A stretch of DNA of 64,000 bases from Sindora glabra (lineage: Eukaryota > Streptophyta > Magnoliopsida > Fabales > Fabaceae): positions 60,175,989-60,239,988 of the forward strand of contig CM035228.1 in assembly GCA_020226215.1 (NCBI GenBank). Reading direction: 5' to 3'. Every line of letters starts with the position of its first letter. Position 1 is the stretch's first letter. A program made the translations under genes and the position numbers. This document shows positions 35,990 through 48,110 of the stretch, piece after piece. Under the pieces are notes generated by a model. It was not told the origin of the DNA and did not search any database. It saw only the letters and a program-made list of their open reading frames with translations.

Positions 35990-37060
35990 GAAGTAAACTA
36001 GCTTTTGCTCACTATCGTTCTTTATGACTATAATTGAGCTAATTGCTTTTTCAAATGTATCCATATATATATATAAAGGCTTTCGCTTTTGTGGTTTTGA
36101 TAAAATTGGTGGTTTTCTAACAAATACCTATTTTAGTCACTAAACGCTTTTTCATAAGATTCATTTTATAAGAAATTTTAGGAGTTTTTCTAGTAAATTA
36201 TAACAAAAGGAAATATTTATCATCTAACTTGGACATAAATTTTAATAGCATAACTAAACTTCCATTTAGCATTCACACCTTTCACACATTCTTTAGGTTA
36301 GTTATGTTAATTATTGCTTGGCACTTTGTTAAATTTACCTCAATTCCTAGTTCGATTAACATGAACCTAAGGAACTTCCCTAATTGGACATTAAAGGCAC
36401 ATTTTAAAAGGTTGGGCCTGATCATGTATTGCTTTAATATGTTAAAGGCTTCCTTTAGATCTTTGAAATGCTAATTGAAATTTTAGGATTTTGCCAGTAT
36501 ATTATCCACATATACTTCCAGATTATGCCGTATTTGTTTAAAGATGACATTGTTCATTAGTTGTTGGTACGTGGATCTTGCATTTTTCTAATTCAAATGA
36601 CATTACCTAGTAGCAAAATATCTTTTAGTCTATTATAAAGGCCATTTTTTCTTCATTATCTAGGTGTATTTTTAACTGGTTATACCTAGGGAAAGCATCT
36701 TTGCTTAATCTCTCAAAGCCTACTACACTGTCTACCAACTAGTCAATATTAGGTAAGGCAAATGAGTCCTTTAGACATGCCTTATTTAGGTTTATGAAGT
36801 TCACACACATTTGCCATTATCCAGTTACCTTCTTTACAAGAATCACATTTGCCAACCAATATACTAAATTTCTCTTATAAAGCCTCTATTTAAAAGCTTG
36901 TTAGCTTTTTTTTTTATTTACTTCTTGCTACTCAACTCTAAAATTCCTTTTCTTCTGCTAGATGGGCTTGGCATTTAGGTTTATCCCAAGCATATGGCAT
37001 GTTGAGCAAATGTTGACTTTGAGCATATCAAAAGGCTTCCATGCAAAGATTTATGCATAT
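35990..37060 (-). pseudogene. Reverse transcriptase of Tat-like copy 1
   Basis: The core motif on the reverse strand is EVYVDNILAKS (36495-36519). The canonical Tat-type motif is VYVDDMLVKS, so the second catalytic Asp reads Asn. Other RT stretches (NPFKIR/ FGLKNAGATYQR-like region) are too broken to quote with confidence. Forward-strand open frames such as 36229-36474 are shadows of this RT. Confidence 0.8.
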
Positions 37061-37229
37061 TTCCTTAAAATTCCCATTAGTTCCTTTTTCTTTTCTTGAG
37101 TTAGAATGGCTGTAATCCTAATTGTGCATTCATCACCTTTTTTGAAAAGATATACTTCTTCCAATTTTGACTATGATTTAAAACTTCTAGGATTTATGTC
37201 CCTAACATTAAATATTGCAAGGTTAACCA

Positions 37230-37800
37230 TTTGACATTCCTTATTCATAGGCTTGTTGATGATCAAAGGCTTCATTTTGCTTGTGATAGGATTTTCTTAT
37301 TCCAAGCTTGCCATATAACATTTTTCAAGTAGCTATCTAGTCCACACAAACTTGGCCTATTCCATTAAAGTTTAGGAACTCCATAAGCAAGTGTGGAATA
37401 AAAACTAAAGCCCTTGCTTAATTAAGAATTAATTAAGCAAGATCCATATTATTGGCTTAATTTTATATTACCACCAATAAGAAGTTTACTTCTACATTTT
37501 GTGTATTAGGTGGGTTACCTAGCATCATTATGAGCATTATAGCTTCTTCCACTGAAACTTGCTTCCCTTGAAAATCCAACTAACATTTTATTATAAGGTT
37601 TTATCATATTTTTTCCTTATATTTAACTTTGATACAACATAAGAGTACAAAATAGTAGTGGAACTCCCCTAGTTAATGAGAATTTATTTGATGAGGAAAT
37701 TATGGATTAGGGTAAATACTACTATTAGATCATTATGATCCCTTTTTATGTCTTCAAAGCCTTCCTTTATGAATGAAATGGTCTCTTATGGTAACTTTTA
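37230..37800 (-). pseudogene. Aspartic protease and linker of Tat-like copy 1
   Basis: The reverse strand gives ILIN-stop-GSSTTILYSYVVSKLNI (about 37620-37695), equivalent to VLIDxGSSADILF with the catalytic Asp as Asn. It continues VEVNFLLVVI (about 37460-37490), ARALVFIPHLLMEFLNFNGI and KMLYGKLGIRKSYHKQ (37270-37410), which match the post-protease VxSTYHLKMKFPT and ARxCYxASL blocks of Tat-like Pol. Confidence 0.75.
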
Positions 37801-37879
37801 TTGTTTCTTTCTAACATTTATTTCTGTTTAACATTTATTATTTATCATAATGCCTTTTTTTTTACATTCTTTAATTCTC

Positions 37880-39210
37880 TTCCTCGTACAAACCCTTTTG
37901 TAACTGGCTCCATTATACCTACTATGAGTGGATCGATTGGAACAATTTCATAACTTTTTTTTATTGAGGATTAGTTATGCTTTCGCTCTTCCAATCAAGG
38001 TTGATCTTGATTTCTTTATACTTGGCCAGGTAACTAAGTCTAATCAAGTGTTCTATCCTATCTTTTAGCATAACATAATTGTTTGTGTCATGCCTATAGT
38101 CCATATAGAACTTGCAATATTTGGATTTGTCCATAGGAAGGAACCTTATTTGCTTATAAAGTAGGAATTTTACTAACTTTACAACTTGCACATAGAAGGC
38201 TTTAAGTGGTTTGTAAAAATTCAAATAACCTTTTGGAGGTAGTGGATTCGATTTCCTTGAGCTTTTAAACCCTTATAGTTGTTTAAATAACTTATATTCT
38301 TTGACATTAATGTATTTTTCTACTCACTTAAGTAACTTTTCTATGTTTGTGATAGGTTTTTTAGTAAGGGAAAAAGAAAATGGACTCGATCTCAAACTTG
38401 CTATAATTTGATGCACTACAACTCCTTCATTCAAATCCTTAATCTTTAAAGCTAGACTATTAAATTAGGTAAGATAACTTTTCAAGGATTCATATTAATT
38501 TTGTTAAAAGTTAAGGAGAGCTATCATAGCCTTCATTGGAACATGATTAGTAGCAAAGTGAGTCACTAATGTGTTAGATGATTACTTGAAACTAAAGATT
38601 AGGCATGGAGGTAGGTTATTGAATTAATGTAGCACTTCTTTCTAGTGCTCCTAATAATAATATAGTTGCTTTAAAAGCTTACAAATGTTTCTATGAGTCA
38701 TTGAATCCATCATGAATATCTAAAAGCAAAGGTAATTTAAAATTTTAGGGAAGCTAGGAAGCCATGATCTTTAAGGTGAATGGGTGGGTTTAGTTTATGA
38801 AGGTGTTTAAAGCTTGGCATCCTAGGTTGAGGGGGTGATAATAAACATAGGTAGAATAAGTTGATGGTCAACTTATAGTTACCCTAGTAGAAAAGGTTGT
38901 ATTTATGTTTGGGTGACTAAAGTGTTGTGTCTGGTTAGTGAAGAAGAGGGATGAGTAAAGGTAAGGATGGTGGAAGTTACTATTATATTTGGTAGAATTG
39001 GGTGTTTTTATCATGACTCAAGGTAAGCTTTCCTATAAACCCTATTTTGTCATGGATTTACAAGTTTTTTTTTGTAGCTAATGAACTTGCTCAATGAGGA
39101 AATTTTGTTCTAGTTCAATCTCCATTCTTGTATATTATCTCTATAATTATGCTATATGATCTATTAAGGTCATGAGTCGAGAAGAAGATTTAGTGATAGA
39201 AGCACTAAGG
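37880..39210 (-). pseudogene. gag of Tat-like copy 1
   Basis: The C-terminal block at 37961-38224 reads KSKYCKFYMDYRHDTNNYVM and LKDRIEHLIRLSYLAKYKE. This corresponds to the YCxFHxDHGHDTxxCxxLKxxIExLI block of Tat-type Gag, with the second Cys replaced by Tyr and one His lost. The N-terminal part near 39075-39200 reads DLSASITKSSSRLMTLIDHI, then RMEIELEQNFLIEQV, a probable coiled coil. A plausible start is the reverse ATG near 39210. Frameshifts lie between. It abuts the forward-strand ORF of copy 2. Confidence 0.8.
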
Positions 39211-39220
39211 TCTTCTTGCA

Positions 39221-42040
39221 TTGTTAGAGCTTTATTCAAATAAGAGTGCATTATGTTTAACTAATGATGTAAAAGCTATAAAGGGTGCTAATAATATGTA
39301 CAAGGAGGTAACAAACCTTGCTGATAGTCTAAGTGCATCAATAAGTGCCTTTCTAAAGGAAGTTATTTTTTACTTAAAGTTTGTGAGGGTTGAGGATAAA
39401 TGTGACTTGGTGGACCCTATTATAAAGTATTCAAAAATTGGTATTTTCTTTATGCATTTAGGATCCATTGAGGGCGAGACACATGTTTTATCAATTAAAG
39501 GCCACACTTTTTGCTATGCTTCTTGTTCATGCAAGCATTCTTTTGAGTGTCTAATTGACTTGATAGGTACATGCCATGCTGAGCTTTATTTTGTTCTTTG
39601 ATATTGTATTCAAGCCGGTTGGTATTGGTTTGATTGGATAGTTGTTGCACTTGCTCCTTATCCTTTTAACCATCACTTCACTTCATTTGCCTTGGAACCT
39701 TAACTATAATTTTTAAATGGGTTATTAATGGCTTCAATTTTTTAAGCTTATCTTTGTTATCCCTTACTTTCATCTTAACCATTGATTTCAAAAGTTCACT
39801 TATTTATGTTTATAGCTTTGACATTGTTTTTAATTAGAGCTTTTTTTTCAAGATGATTTTTTTTCATTCTTTGGCTTGGCACAATGGTTTTAGGCATTCT
39901 CATGCTTAGGTTTTGTTGTTTGCCAAGTAAATTTACTTATTTTTTTTTAAAAAAGTTTGTTTTCACTCTTCTTAGTTATCTTTATTTGTTATTTTTGCCA
40001 TATTTTATGTCATTGTTGTTTGCATTTCTTTAGGGCCATTGTTGTTGTTATGAGTTTTTAACATATTTTCTATTTCCTACTACTACCTAACTATAATAAG
40101 AGTCATTACATCTCTTGTTATTCTTTTGCTCATTAACTTTCCTTGTTTTATGCTTGACTTACCCTCATTTTTTTTTCTTTGAAAATGTTGGCTACTTATC
40201 TTTGGCTTTTAAGTTCAATGTCCAATGACCTTCCATCTTCAATTTATCCTTTAATAGTGACAGTTCAAATAGCTTAGGTTTGTTAAATATTTGACTAGAA
40301 ATTAAAGAGAGACTCGGTTATATTACTTTTCCTCTAAAGCCTCTTATAACAATTATAGTGGATCATTCTTGAGGAGAAAATGGTATTGATCATGTTGGCT
40401 TATTATACACTAATTATCCAAAATTTAATTGGATTAGCATTGAAGTTTATACTTACAAGGCATCCACAAGTGCAAAGATCAAGCAATTTTGGATGAGTTT
40501 CATGATGAGCACTTTCTTGAAGCATCTGATTAGTTTATGATTAGTTATGTTATTGCTCAAGATGATGAAAAGGTTTATAGCTATGATCTTATTTCTTTTA
40601 TCATGTTTTGTTGTGCTTTTATGGCCAAAATAAGATTAATGTCTTATTTTGCATCTTTTCATTATTTTATTCTTGCTGGGTTGAACGTAGGTCCAACCCA
40701 GCTAACTTCAAACACTTGGCTTTTTATCATTTCATTTGAGACAATTGTCCATTACTTCAATAGTGTGCCAACCTTGGATAATTTCTTATTCTTTTTTACC
40801 TTCTCTAATAAGCAAGCCAGTGGTTGCATTTACTTTAACTAGTGACTAAAGAGATCTTTCCTGAAAAATCTAGAATCAAGTATAAAATATTGGAAAGACT
40901 CTTTTATTAAGATTTGTATGGCTAATGACATTTAGCCATTTTAGCTTTCAGATGATAGGATTACATGGTTCCTTATTCGATGGGCAAAAAAGGTACCAAA
41001 TCCAAAAATCCATTCTTTTAATACTTACTTGGGTAAAGATTAGGATTTAATCCTTCGTATTCTTAGTTTGAACCTTATAAATGCCTCTACTATGCTGAAT
41101 ATCTTGAATTCTTATGCCTTTCTTCTTTATCTCGCTTTATTTCTTACTATTAGCATTTTTTTTCATTTAGTTTACTTGTTTTATGATAGAAGTTTGGTTA
41201 GGAGCAAAGATGATGAATGTGATAAAGGAGAAATTTTGCTAGGCTAAAGAGAAGCATTTGAAAAAAAATATCATGTTTTTTGCATAGTTCAAATACAACA
41301 CCCACTAGTCTATCTATTATAATTCAACTCAATTTGTCAAAAAGTAGTACTCTCACTTCTTCTCCTATTGCTTGAGTGGCCTCAATTAGCACAATTGATA
41401 TAAAGAAGATTAGGGATCTTGCCTCTTTTGAAAAAAGAAATCATTACAAGTTGAGTAAGAATAGGAAGAGAGTAAAAAAGATTCATACTAAATCACTTTT
41501 TAAAGATGCTCATTTGGACGATATTCAATGAGGCTCTCAATTTAATCACTTTGGAAAGTTTGTGAATGGAAGTAGGAACTTTCTTGAGTACCTTGTTAGT
41601 CTTGATTTCGATTATGACACCTTAGATAGCATTTAGTATAAAGATGCAGACTTGGCTTTTTATGTGTGTGACTAATTGCTTTTCCTAAAAGGATCATGAA
41701 GAGAATATGGCTTTAGCTAAGGAAATAGGCTTTTTAAGGTCTGGTTATTTAGTTATTAGTGACCTCGCTTAGGGTATCATAAGCATCTTATCCCTAGTTC
41801 TTGTCCTTACAAGTAAGAAGAAATATTTAACTTATCTTCAAGAGTTTGATTTAGAAGTGTGAATAGTTTAAAAAGCCAACTAGATAAGGCTATGTCTAAC
41901 CTAATCTCATGTTAGTTAATTCAAATAAATATGATAGGTAATGCTTAATGCTTAAAGAGAAAGCTACCAAAGTTGCTTTGGAGAAGTCATAGTTAGAGTC
42001 TCTTCTTAAAGTTAAGAAGGAAAGAATAAAGAAAGAGTTG
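39221..42040 (+). pseudogene. Antisense additional ORF of Tat-like copy 2 (N-terminal and middle)
   Basis: Better preserved than copy 1. An open stretch at 39221-39601 reads LADSLSASISAFLKEVIFYL, IIKYSKIGIFFMHLGSIEG, then HTFCYASCSCKHSFECLIDL. A second at 40537-40842 has DDEKVYSYDLISFIMFCCAF, SYFASFHYFILAGLNVGPTQ, LTSNTWLFIISFETIVHYFN and TLDNFLFFFTFSNKQASGCI. Next is KNLESSIKYWKDSFIKICMA (40868-40925). The middle order (hydrophobic helix, PTQLTxNxW, phenylalanine-rich FxxFF, aromatic end, WK-F) resembles the PF04195-like gypsy-associated domain. The Lys/Glu coiled coil (41940-42040) is interrupted by the Athila-like insertion. Function is unknown. Confidence 0.6.
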
Positions 42041-42045
42041 CTCAT
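42041..42045. repeat. Left target duplication of Athila-like element (CTCAT)
   Basis: CTCAT at the left edge and TTCAC at 54434-54438. The empty site in copy 1 reads CTCAC (near 33227), which explains both as single-base derivatives. Confidence 0.7.
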
Positions 42046-43504
42046 TGAACACATTATCACAATATAATCAAAATTAAAGTATTAGTTTGATAAAAAAATT
42101 TATAGTAGAAGGTGAGAAACTAGATCAAACCCTAGTGATCCACTTAATACATTTATCACAATGATTTACTTTGATTACAATAAAATGCAGATAGAATGTA
42201 AAACAAAATAAAATAGAATGTAAACAAGACAAAATGCAAACAGTATGTAAGAATTTAAGCATAACTAAAAAGGTGTGGTTTTGATTCAAAATGTAAACAA
42301 AATGTATTAATAGAATAGAATGTAAAAATGACATAGAAAGATAGAAAATCAATATAGTAAAACAATTGATCTAGCGATTTAAGTGCTTATTGTGGATTAA
42401 TCATAAATCACAAATTAATTGACAATTCCAATTGATTTCTCAACTTAGAATCATCTGGAACCCTTATAATGATTCATGAACTCTACGTTAGATAACCATC
42501 TAGGATTTAATCGATTAAAATTAACAAAATTAAGTAATTATTATAATCTATAATGTCAAATTGAAATTAATTTGAAAATAGAATTCAACTAAATTGAAGG
42601 ATTAAACTAGAAACCTCTAACTTTATCATTCAATCATTTGTTCCCCATCAAAAATCATGATTAACCACAATTCAACATAAAAATAGATAAACATTAAAAA
42701 TCACAACGTTGAACACAAATTATGCCAAATTAGCATGCAACTTATGCATTTCTAGTAATTAGAACAAAGAATGAGGGAAAAAGGGAAATCAATTGGAAAG
42801 TGTCAACATTACAGCTCAGGATCTCATTATCTAAATAAAGATGAGCCTCAAATTCATTAAATCAATTAGAAATTTAGCCTTCTATGACCAAAGAAGAAAA
42901 GACTTCAAGAAAAGAAGGAATTTTAGTTCTTATGCAAAATTATCTAGAAGTGTTAAAGTGTACTTACCCTTGGAGACATAAAAACCTATATCTAATTTGT
43001 TATCCTCTAAAACCTAATGGATTGACATCATATGCCTCCTAGGGTCATAAAGAATAGGATCTTACTAATTTTTAGAAGCTTAAAACCTAATTTATAGAAT
43101 AAAACATTACAAAAGTTATTGTAGTAAAATCTTATAGGTCTGATTTCTAGCTATGATAATACCTTAAAACTAAAATTAGCTTAAACAAAATATCAAATTT
43201 TTAGCTAAATTCAACCTTTTGGACATTTGAATTGGGCTTTAACCAAAACATAAAAGTAATAGAGTTTTCTTTAATCTTTCCAATGATATAAAGATCACCC
43301 TACCCAATTCTAATATTCAAAACTCAAGTTATAGTTGAACACCTAAAATAGTGTGAAAATCAAATATTAATCAAATAATTTCTAAACATTATGAAACTAA
43401 CCTCCAAACATATAACAAATCCAATTCCATAAAATTAAATATATATAACACACTAAGAGGTATAAAATAGGAGGAAATAATATAAACAAAATCTTACACA
43501 TCTA
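42046..43504 (-). repeat. Athila-like 3' LTR (internally deleted)
   Basis: It starts TGAACACATTATCAC on the forward strand and ends near AATCTTACACATCTA. It matches 52825-54433 throughout but lacks about 100-150 bases present there around 53980-54120. Open frames in it (such as 42125-42352) are not genes. Confidence 0.85.
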
Positions 43505-45290
43505 ATTCTCCTATCCTTTGCCTTTGCATAACTTTAGGTAGGACACAACTTTTCAAAACTAAAAATAAAAGACTTACTTTCCAAAACTTCAAAATCATAT
43601 ATCTATAAGTAAGAAATAATTGAATCCATTGAGAGACATAACACATCATGAGGAAAAATCATGACAAACTTGAAACAAACTAACATAGCAACTTTATTAA
43701 AAAAAAGTAGATTGAGATGGTAAATTCTTATAAAATTCACTCTCCAACTCTTAAGTATTTAGGGTAAGTGTTTCGCTCAAGCCCATTTTATGAAATTACT
43801 TTACTATGAGCTTGCTAATCATCTAGCCTTCACTACTTAAATCACATACATAATACAAATTAAAAGGACTTTATTTAAGGTTTTAATGAGGCTAAGGAAA
43901 AGAAAGGGAAAAATAAAGATATGAAAGGGTAGAAACTAAAGAAATTAATAAAGCACTTGAATTATAAACATATGGGGTAATCATGATCAATTATAACCTT
44001 AACACAACAATCCAACTTCAAATTCAAATGCTCATCAACTTCTTTCTTTCCTAATTCTTTTTGCTTTATTCTTTTCTTCTTTTTCATTTTTTTATTTTTC
44101 ATTTTTTCACTTTTCTTATTTTTTTATTGACTTTCTCTTTTTCTTTTCATTCTTGTTTCTTTCTTTTTTCCCTTTTTTATTTATTTCAATCAACTTTTGA
44201 ATTTGAAGTTAATAAATTTTCATAACACACTCACACACCTCCACCCTTGTTTAAAAACCTATTTTAGAAAATTTTAAATGCTCTACTAATTCCTAAAGTT
44301 ATTTATGGGCTAATCAATAAATAAAAGATAATTAAGCTCAAAAAAGCTCAAGAAAGATAAAAATTCAAGGCTAACTATTTGGTTCTACTAATCCCTAAAG
44401 ATAAAAAATTAACTTTTTTATTTTCTTATTGACTTTTTCTTTTTCTTTTTTTTATTTATTTCAACTAACTTTTAAATTTGAAGTTAATAATTTTTCATAA
44501 CACACTCACACACCCCTACCCTTGTTTAAAAAGCCATCTTAGAAAATTTCAAATGCTTTATTAATCCCTAAAATTATTCATAGGCTAATTAATAAATAAA
44601 AAGCAATTAAGCTCAAAAGGGCTCAAGAAAGATAAAAATTCAAGGTTGACTATTTAGCTCTAACTTAAACAAAGAGAGAATGCCTTTATCATTTTTGTGC
44701 ATGCATGTGCAAATGTAATCTTAAAAAGATTCAAAGTAAGTTTTAGAGAAACAAATCATGGAAGAACATCTCACAAGAAGGAAAAAGAATAGTATAATTT
44801 TTTAACATAAGGCTTAAAATCTCACAAAGAAAGTTATGCAACTAAATTCAATCTACTAATTCAAAATCCATCACTACACTAATCAATTTCAAGAAGTAAA
44901 ATCATTCATTCAATCATGTTATAAATCTTATCTAATTTTAATTGAATCTTACTCATGAAAAATACAAAATCTTCATCAATGAAAAATAATTAAAATGACT
45001 TAAAAGTACTCAAAAATAAGTGAAAGAAATAACTTTTTTTAAATTTAAATATTTCTATTTTTTCAACTTCAAAATCATTAAAAAGCATTAAATGAAGACA
45101 TAAAATACAAAATAAGTCCTAGAATTCTCCCCATCGTACTTAAATTCTACGTTGTCTTTAATATAAAGTATATCAATATAAAAAAAAATAAAGGACAAGT
45201 AAATAAAAGAGAAGGGAAAGAGAGAGCAAATCTAAAAAGCTTGGATTATCTCTCAAGAAATGCCTTTCTTTAACATCTTTAGTTAGACTC
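43505..45290 (-). other. Long 3' non-coding region of the Athila-like element
   Basis: Between integrase and the 3' LTR. Athila elements usually carry a long region here, sometimes with an env-like ORF. I see no credible ORF, only low-complexity T-rich and A-rich sequence and the tandem duplication at 44090-44680. Confidence 0.6.
44090..44680. repeat. Tandem duplication, period about 275-300 bases
   Basis: Shared landmarks: TTATTGACTTTCTCTTTTTC (about 44122) against TTATTGACTTTTTCTTTTTC (about 44424); TTGAAGTTAATAA at 44204 and 44478; CATAACACACTCACACACC at about 44221 and 44497; CAAGAAAGATAAAAATTCAAGG at about 44352 and 44623 (shown in part). It lies inside the 3' region of the Athila-like element. 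Confidence 0.75.
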
Positions 45291-46480
45291 AAGATACTTC
45301 ATCAAGAATAAACTAGAGTCTCTAACTCCATTGCTTCTATTATATGTTCTTGAAAACCTTCATAAAATGGCTTGAGGTGATGCCTATTGACTTTGAAAAT
45401 CTTGTTATTTTCCACACTCTAGATCTTAAAGCACCATAAGGAAAAATATTAATAATAACAAAATGTTTATTCTAATAGGAACGGAGTTTACCTGACATCA
45501 ATTTAAGTTTTAAGTTAAATACTAAATTTTTTTTACTAATATTATTATTATTTTTCTAAAAACAAGCTTATCATAGAATGTCTTTGTTTTCTCCTTATAA
45601 AGCCTAGAATTCTTATAGGCTTCAAGTCTAAGTTCCTCTAATTCTTGCAATTGTAATTTTCTTTCCTTTCTAAATGTCTTCAAATTCATGTTGCACCTTT
45701 AATAGCCTAAAATGCTTTATGCTTTAACTCCATCGAAAGATGACATGCTTTCCAAAAAATAATCTAGTATAAGGAAATCCCAATAGGAGTTTTGTATGCT
45801 ATCCTGTAAGCCTAGAATGCATTATCCAATCTAAGACTCCAATCTTTTCTATTAGGCTTTATAATTTTCTCTAAAATTGATTTAACTTCTTTATTGGAAA
45901 CTTTTGCTTGCTCATTTGTTTGGGGATAGCATGGTGTAAAAAGTCTATGACAAACCCCATATTTCTTCAACAAAGTCTTAAGTGCTTAGTTGCAAAAATG
46001 ACTCCTTTGATTACTTATCAAAGCACGTGGAATGCAAAGCTTTCTAAAAATGTAAGACTTGACAAAGTTTGTAATAACTTTTAAATTATCAGTCCTACTG
46101 GCTTTAGCTTTTACCTATTTAGAAACATACTTAACAACTAGTAAAATGTAAACAAAGCTAAAAGATAAAAGAAAAGGACCTATACAATCAATATCCCTTA
46201 TATAAAGAATCTCATAGAAAAGAAGAAGAATTTAAAGCATCTCATGTTTACGAATTAAATTTTTTATTCTTTGACATTGTTCACAATTTTTGCAAAACAT
46301 GTAGGTATCATGGGAAAAAGTAGGCTAATAAAAACCAGAATTAAGCACTTTCTTTCTATTCTCTTAGGTTCAAAGTAACATCCACAAGCATGAGTATGAT
46401 AAATTGCAAGTATAGAATGAAACTTAAAATCATGTGCTTATCTCCTAATTATTTGATCAGCATAAAATTTTCACAAATAA
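45290..46480 (-). pseudogene. Integrase of Athila-like element
   Basis: The reverse strand reads NCEQCQRIKNLIRKHEM (zinc-finger end, about 46240-46290) and DIDCIGPF (first catalytic Asp, 46174-46200). VYILLVVKYVSK, LCIPRALISNQRSHFCN (45990-46040), YGVCHRLFTPCYPQTNEQAK and VSNKEVKSILEKIIKPNRKD follow. Athila integrases read ISDxGSHFCN and GQAEVSNREIK, so the second Asp is Asn and the catalytic Glu is Lys here. The C-terminal block NAFxAYRIAYKTPIGISLY is near 45790-45840. Several stops. Confidence 0.9.
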
Positions 46481-46729
46481 TAGTTATCCCACACATAATG
46501 TTTAACCTTGCTCTTTAACTTATCAATATGAGCTTTCTTAGCAAATGTAAGCAACTCATTAATCACTAAATCAACATACAAAAGATTCTTACCTAATAGC
46601 TAAAAAAGAAGCTCCTCTAGAAAGGTGTTCTAAATAGGTAGAATGTATATAGCTCTTGGAATCCTACTCAAATGATCTGTAATTAAGTTTTTAACACCAC
46701 TTATGTCTCTAATCTTAATGTTAAACTAC

Positions 46730-47130
46730 TATAAAAGTAACATTCATCTAATCAAATGGAGTTTGCCTCATGTTTCTTCAAAAGGAACTTCAAAGTTGTA
46801 TGATTAGAAAATAACTACTTTAGAATCAAGCAAGTATGATCTAAATTTATCTAAAGTAACAATAATGGTTAAAAATTCCTTTTCTGTATGATGTTGTTCG
46901 ATTATGCAACATCTAAAGTTCTTGAGGCATAATAAGTCACATAAGTTATTTTCCTACTTTTTATGCAAGGACAACACCAATTGCATAATTAGATGCATCA
47001 CATATTAACTCAAATGGTAAATCCCAAGATGGTAGCTGATTAATGGAAGTAGTGGTAAGAACTTACTTTAACTTGTTAATAGTTTTCTTACAATATTGGT
47101 TAAAATGAAACTTTACTTCCTTTTAGAGCA
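46730..47130 (-). pseudogene. RNase H of Athila-like element
   Basis: The block HHTEKEFLTIIVTLDKFRSY, then LLDSK (about 46825-46900) matches YTTTEKELLAVVFALDKFRSYLLGSK of Ty3/gypsy RNase H. The preceding AC-rich segment (46970-47060) would be the SDASDYAVGAVL-like start but is frameshifted. It lies between RT and INT. Confidence 0.85.
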
Positions 47131-47149
47131 GCAAATGAAATACCTACCT

Positions 47150-48110
47150 ATTCCTTCATAATAACCATGGCATGAGATGTATTTTCCTTATTAGAAAGCA
47201 AATCAAAGTTGCTCTTATTATTCTCATAACTATTGATGGATTGGACAATGGAAGGGTAATTTTGCTAAAATATCTAATGAAGTGCTTGTAGAAACTTACA
47301 TGACCAACAAAAGAATGCACTTCTTGCATATAAGTAGGGTAAGGTCTAGTAGTCACATTAAGTTGAGCAAGATTTACTTCAATGCTCTTAGTATTTACTA
47401 TATATCCAAAAATTATCCTATGCCCTATCATGAAATGACATTTCTCAATATTTAATACAAGATTAGTTTCAATGCATTTATATAACATCTTAGCAAGATT
47501 ATCCAAGCATGCATCAAAAAAGAAATAATAGATAAAAAAATCATCCATGAATACTTCTATGTAATCCTTTAAAAAATTAATAAAAATGCTTACCATACAC
47601 CTCTAAAATATGCTAGGTGCATTGTATAAGTCAAATGGAATTCTCTTTTAAGAAAAAATGCCAAAAGGCTATATGAATATAGTTTTTTCTTAGTCTTTTG
47701 GAGCAATATGAATATAAAAATAGCCAATTTAACCATTCAAGAAGAAATAATGGAATTTGCTTGCCAATCTTTTTAACATTTAATTAATGAATGGGAGTGA
47801 GAAATGATCTTTTATGGTTGCTTGGTTAAGCTTCCTATAGTTAATGTAGACTCTCCAACAATTTTGAACTTTAGTAGAAATCAATTCATTATTTTAGTTT
47901 TTCATTACTGTCAATTTGGCCTTCTTAAGAATAACTTACACTGGACTCACCCACTTACTATTAGAAATGAGATATATGATACCAGCCTCCAATAGAAGGG
48001 TAATCTCCTTTTTCTGAGGGCTAATACTAGGAATATCTACAAGTATCCACACAATTACTTGCTTATGAGATCTCAAATTTTGCAATAATTTTTCTTCTTC
48101 CTTAGGTTAT
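47150..48110 (-). pseudogene. Reverse transcriptase of Athila-like element
   Basis: From high to low coordinates: EEEKLLQNLRSHKQVIVWIL, EITLLLEAGIIYLISNSKWV, SPV, CWRVYINYRKLNQATIKDHF, SLPFIN, KDxEKTIFIxPFGIFS, PFDLYNAPSIF, CMVSIFINFLKDYIEVFMDD (catalytic MDD, 47539-47566), then ACLDNLAKMLYKCIETNLVL and EKCHFMIGH. The open part 47156-47596 holds the C-terminal half. About 25-30 residues expected between ISPQKK and EITLLLEAG are missing (near 48015), an internal deletion. Stops occur elsewhere. Confidence 0.93.

Larger units (their letters stand above)
30460..39215 (-). mobile_element. Ty3/gypsy (Tat-like) element, copy 1, LTRs not found
   Basis: Reading right to left on the reverse strand: gag (39210-37880), protease (37800-37230), RT (37060-35990), RNase H (35830-35190) and INT (35110-33890). 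Next comes a repeat-rich spacer (33480-33890), then an additional ORF on the forward strand (30500-33460). PR-RT-RH-INT order defines Ty3/gypsy. The gag C-terminal block and a downstream antisense ORF point to the Tat group (inference). I could not identify LTRs at either end. Copy 2 lies immediately to the right. Confidence 0.82.
39216..42045 (-). mobile_element. Ty3/gypsy (Tat-like) element, copy 2, left segment
   Basis: Low-coordinate part of a second copy of the element at 30460-39215, homologous to 30500-33200. It contains most of the antisense ORF. It is cut by the Athila-like insertion at 42046 and resumes at 54439. No LTR is visible between the gag of copy 1 and this start. Confidence 0.8.

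Noticed and set aside
43505..45290. Env-like ORF of the Athila-type element
   Set aside because: No open frame, signal peptide or membrane segment could be supported on the reverse strand.
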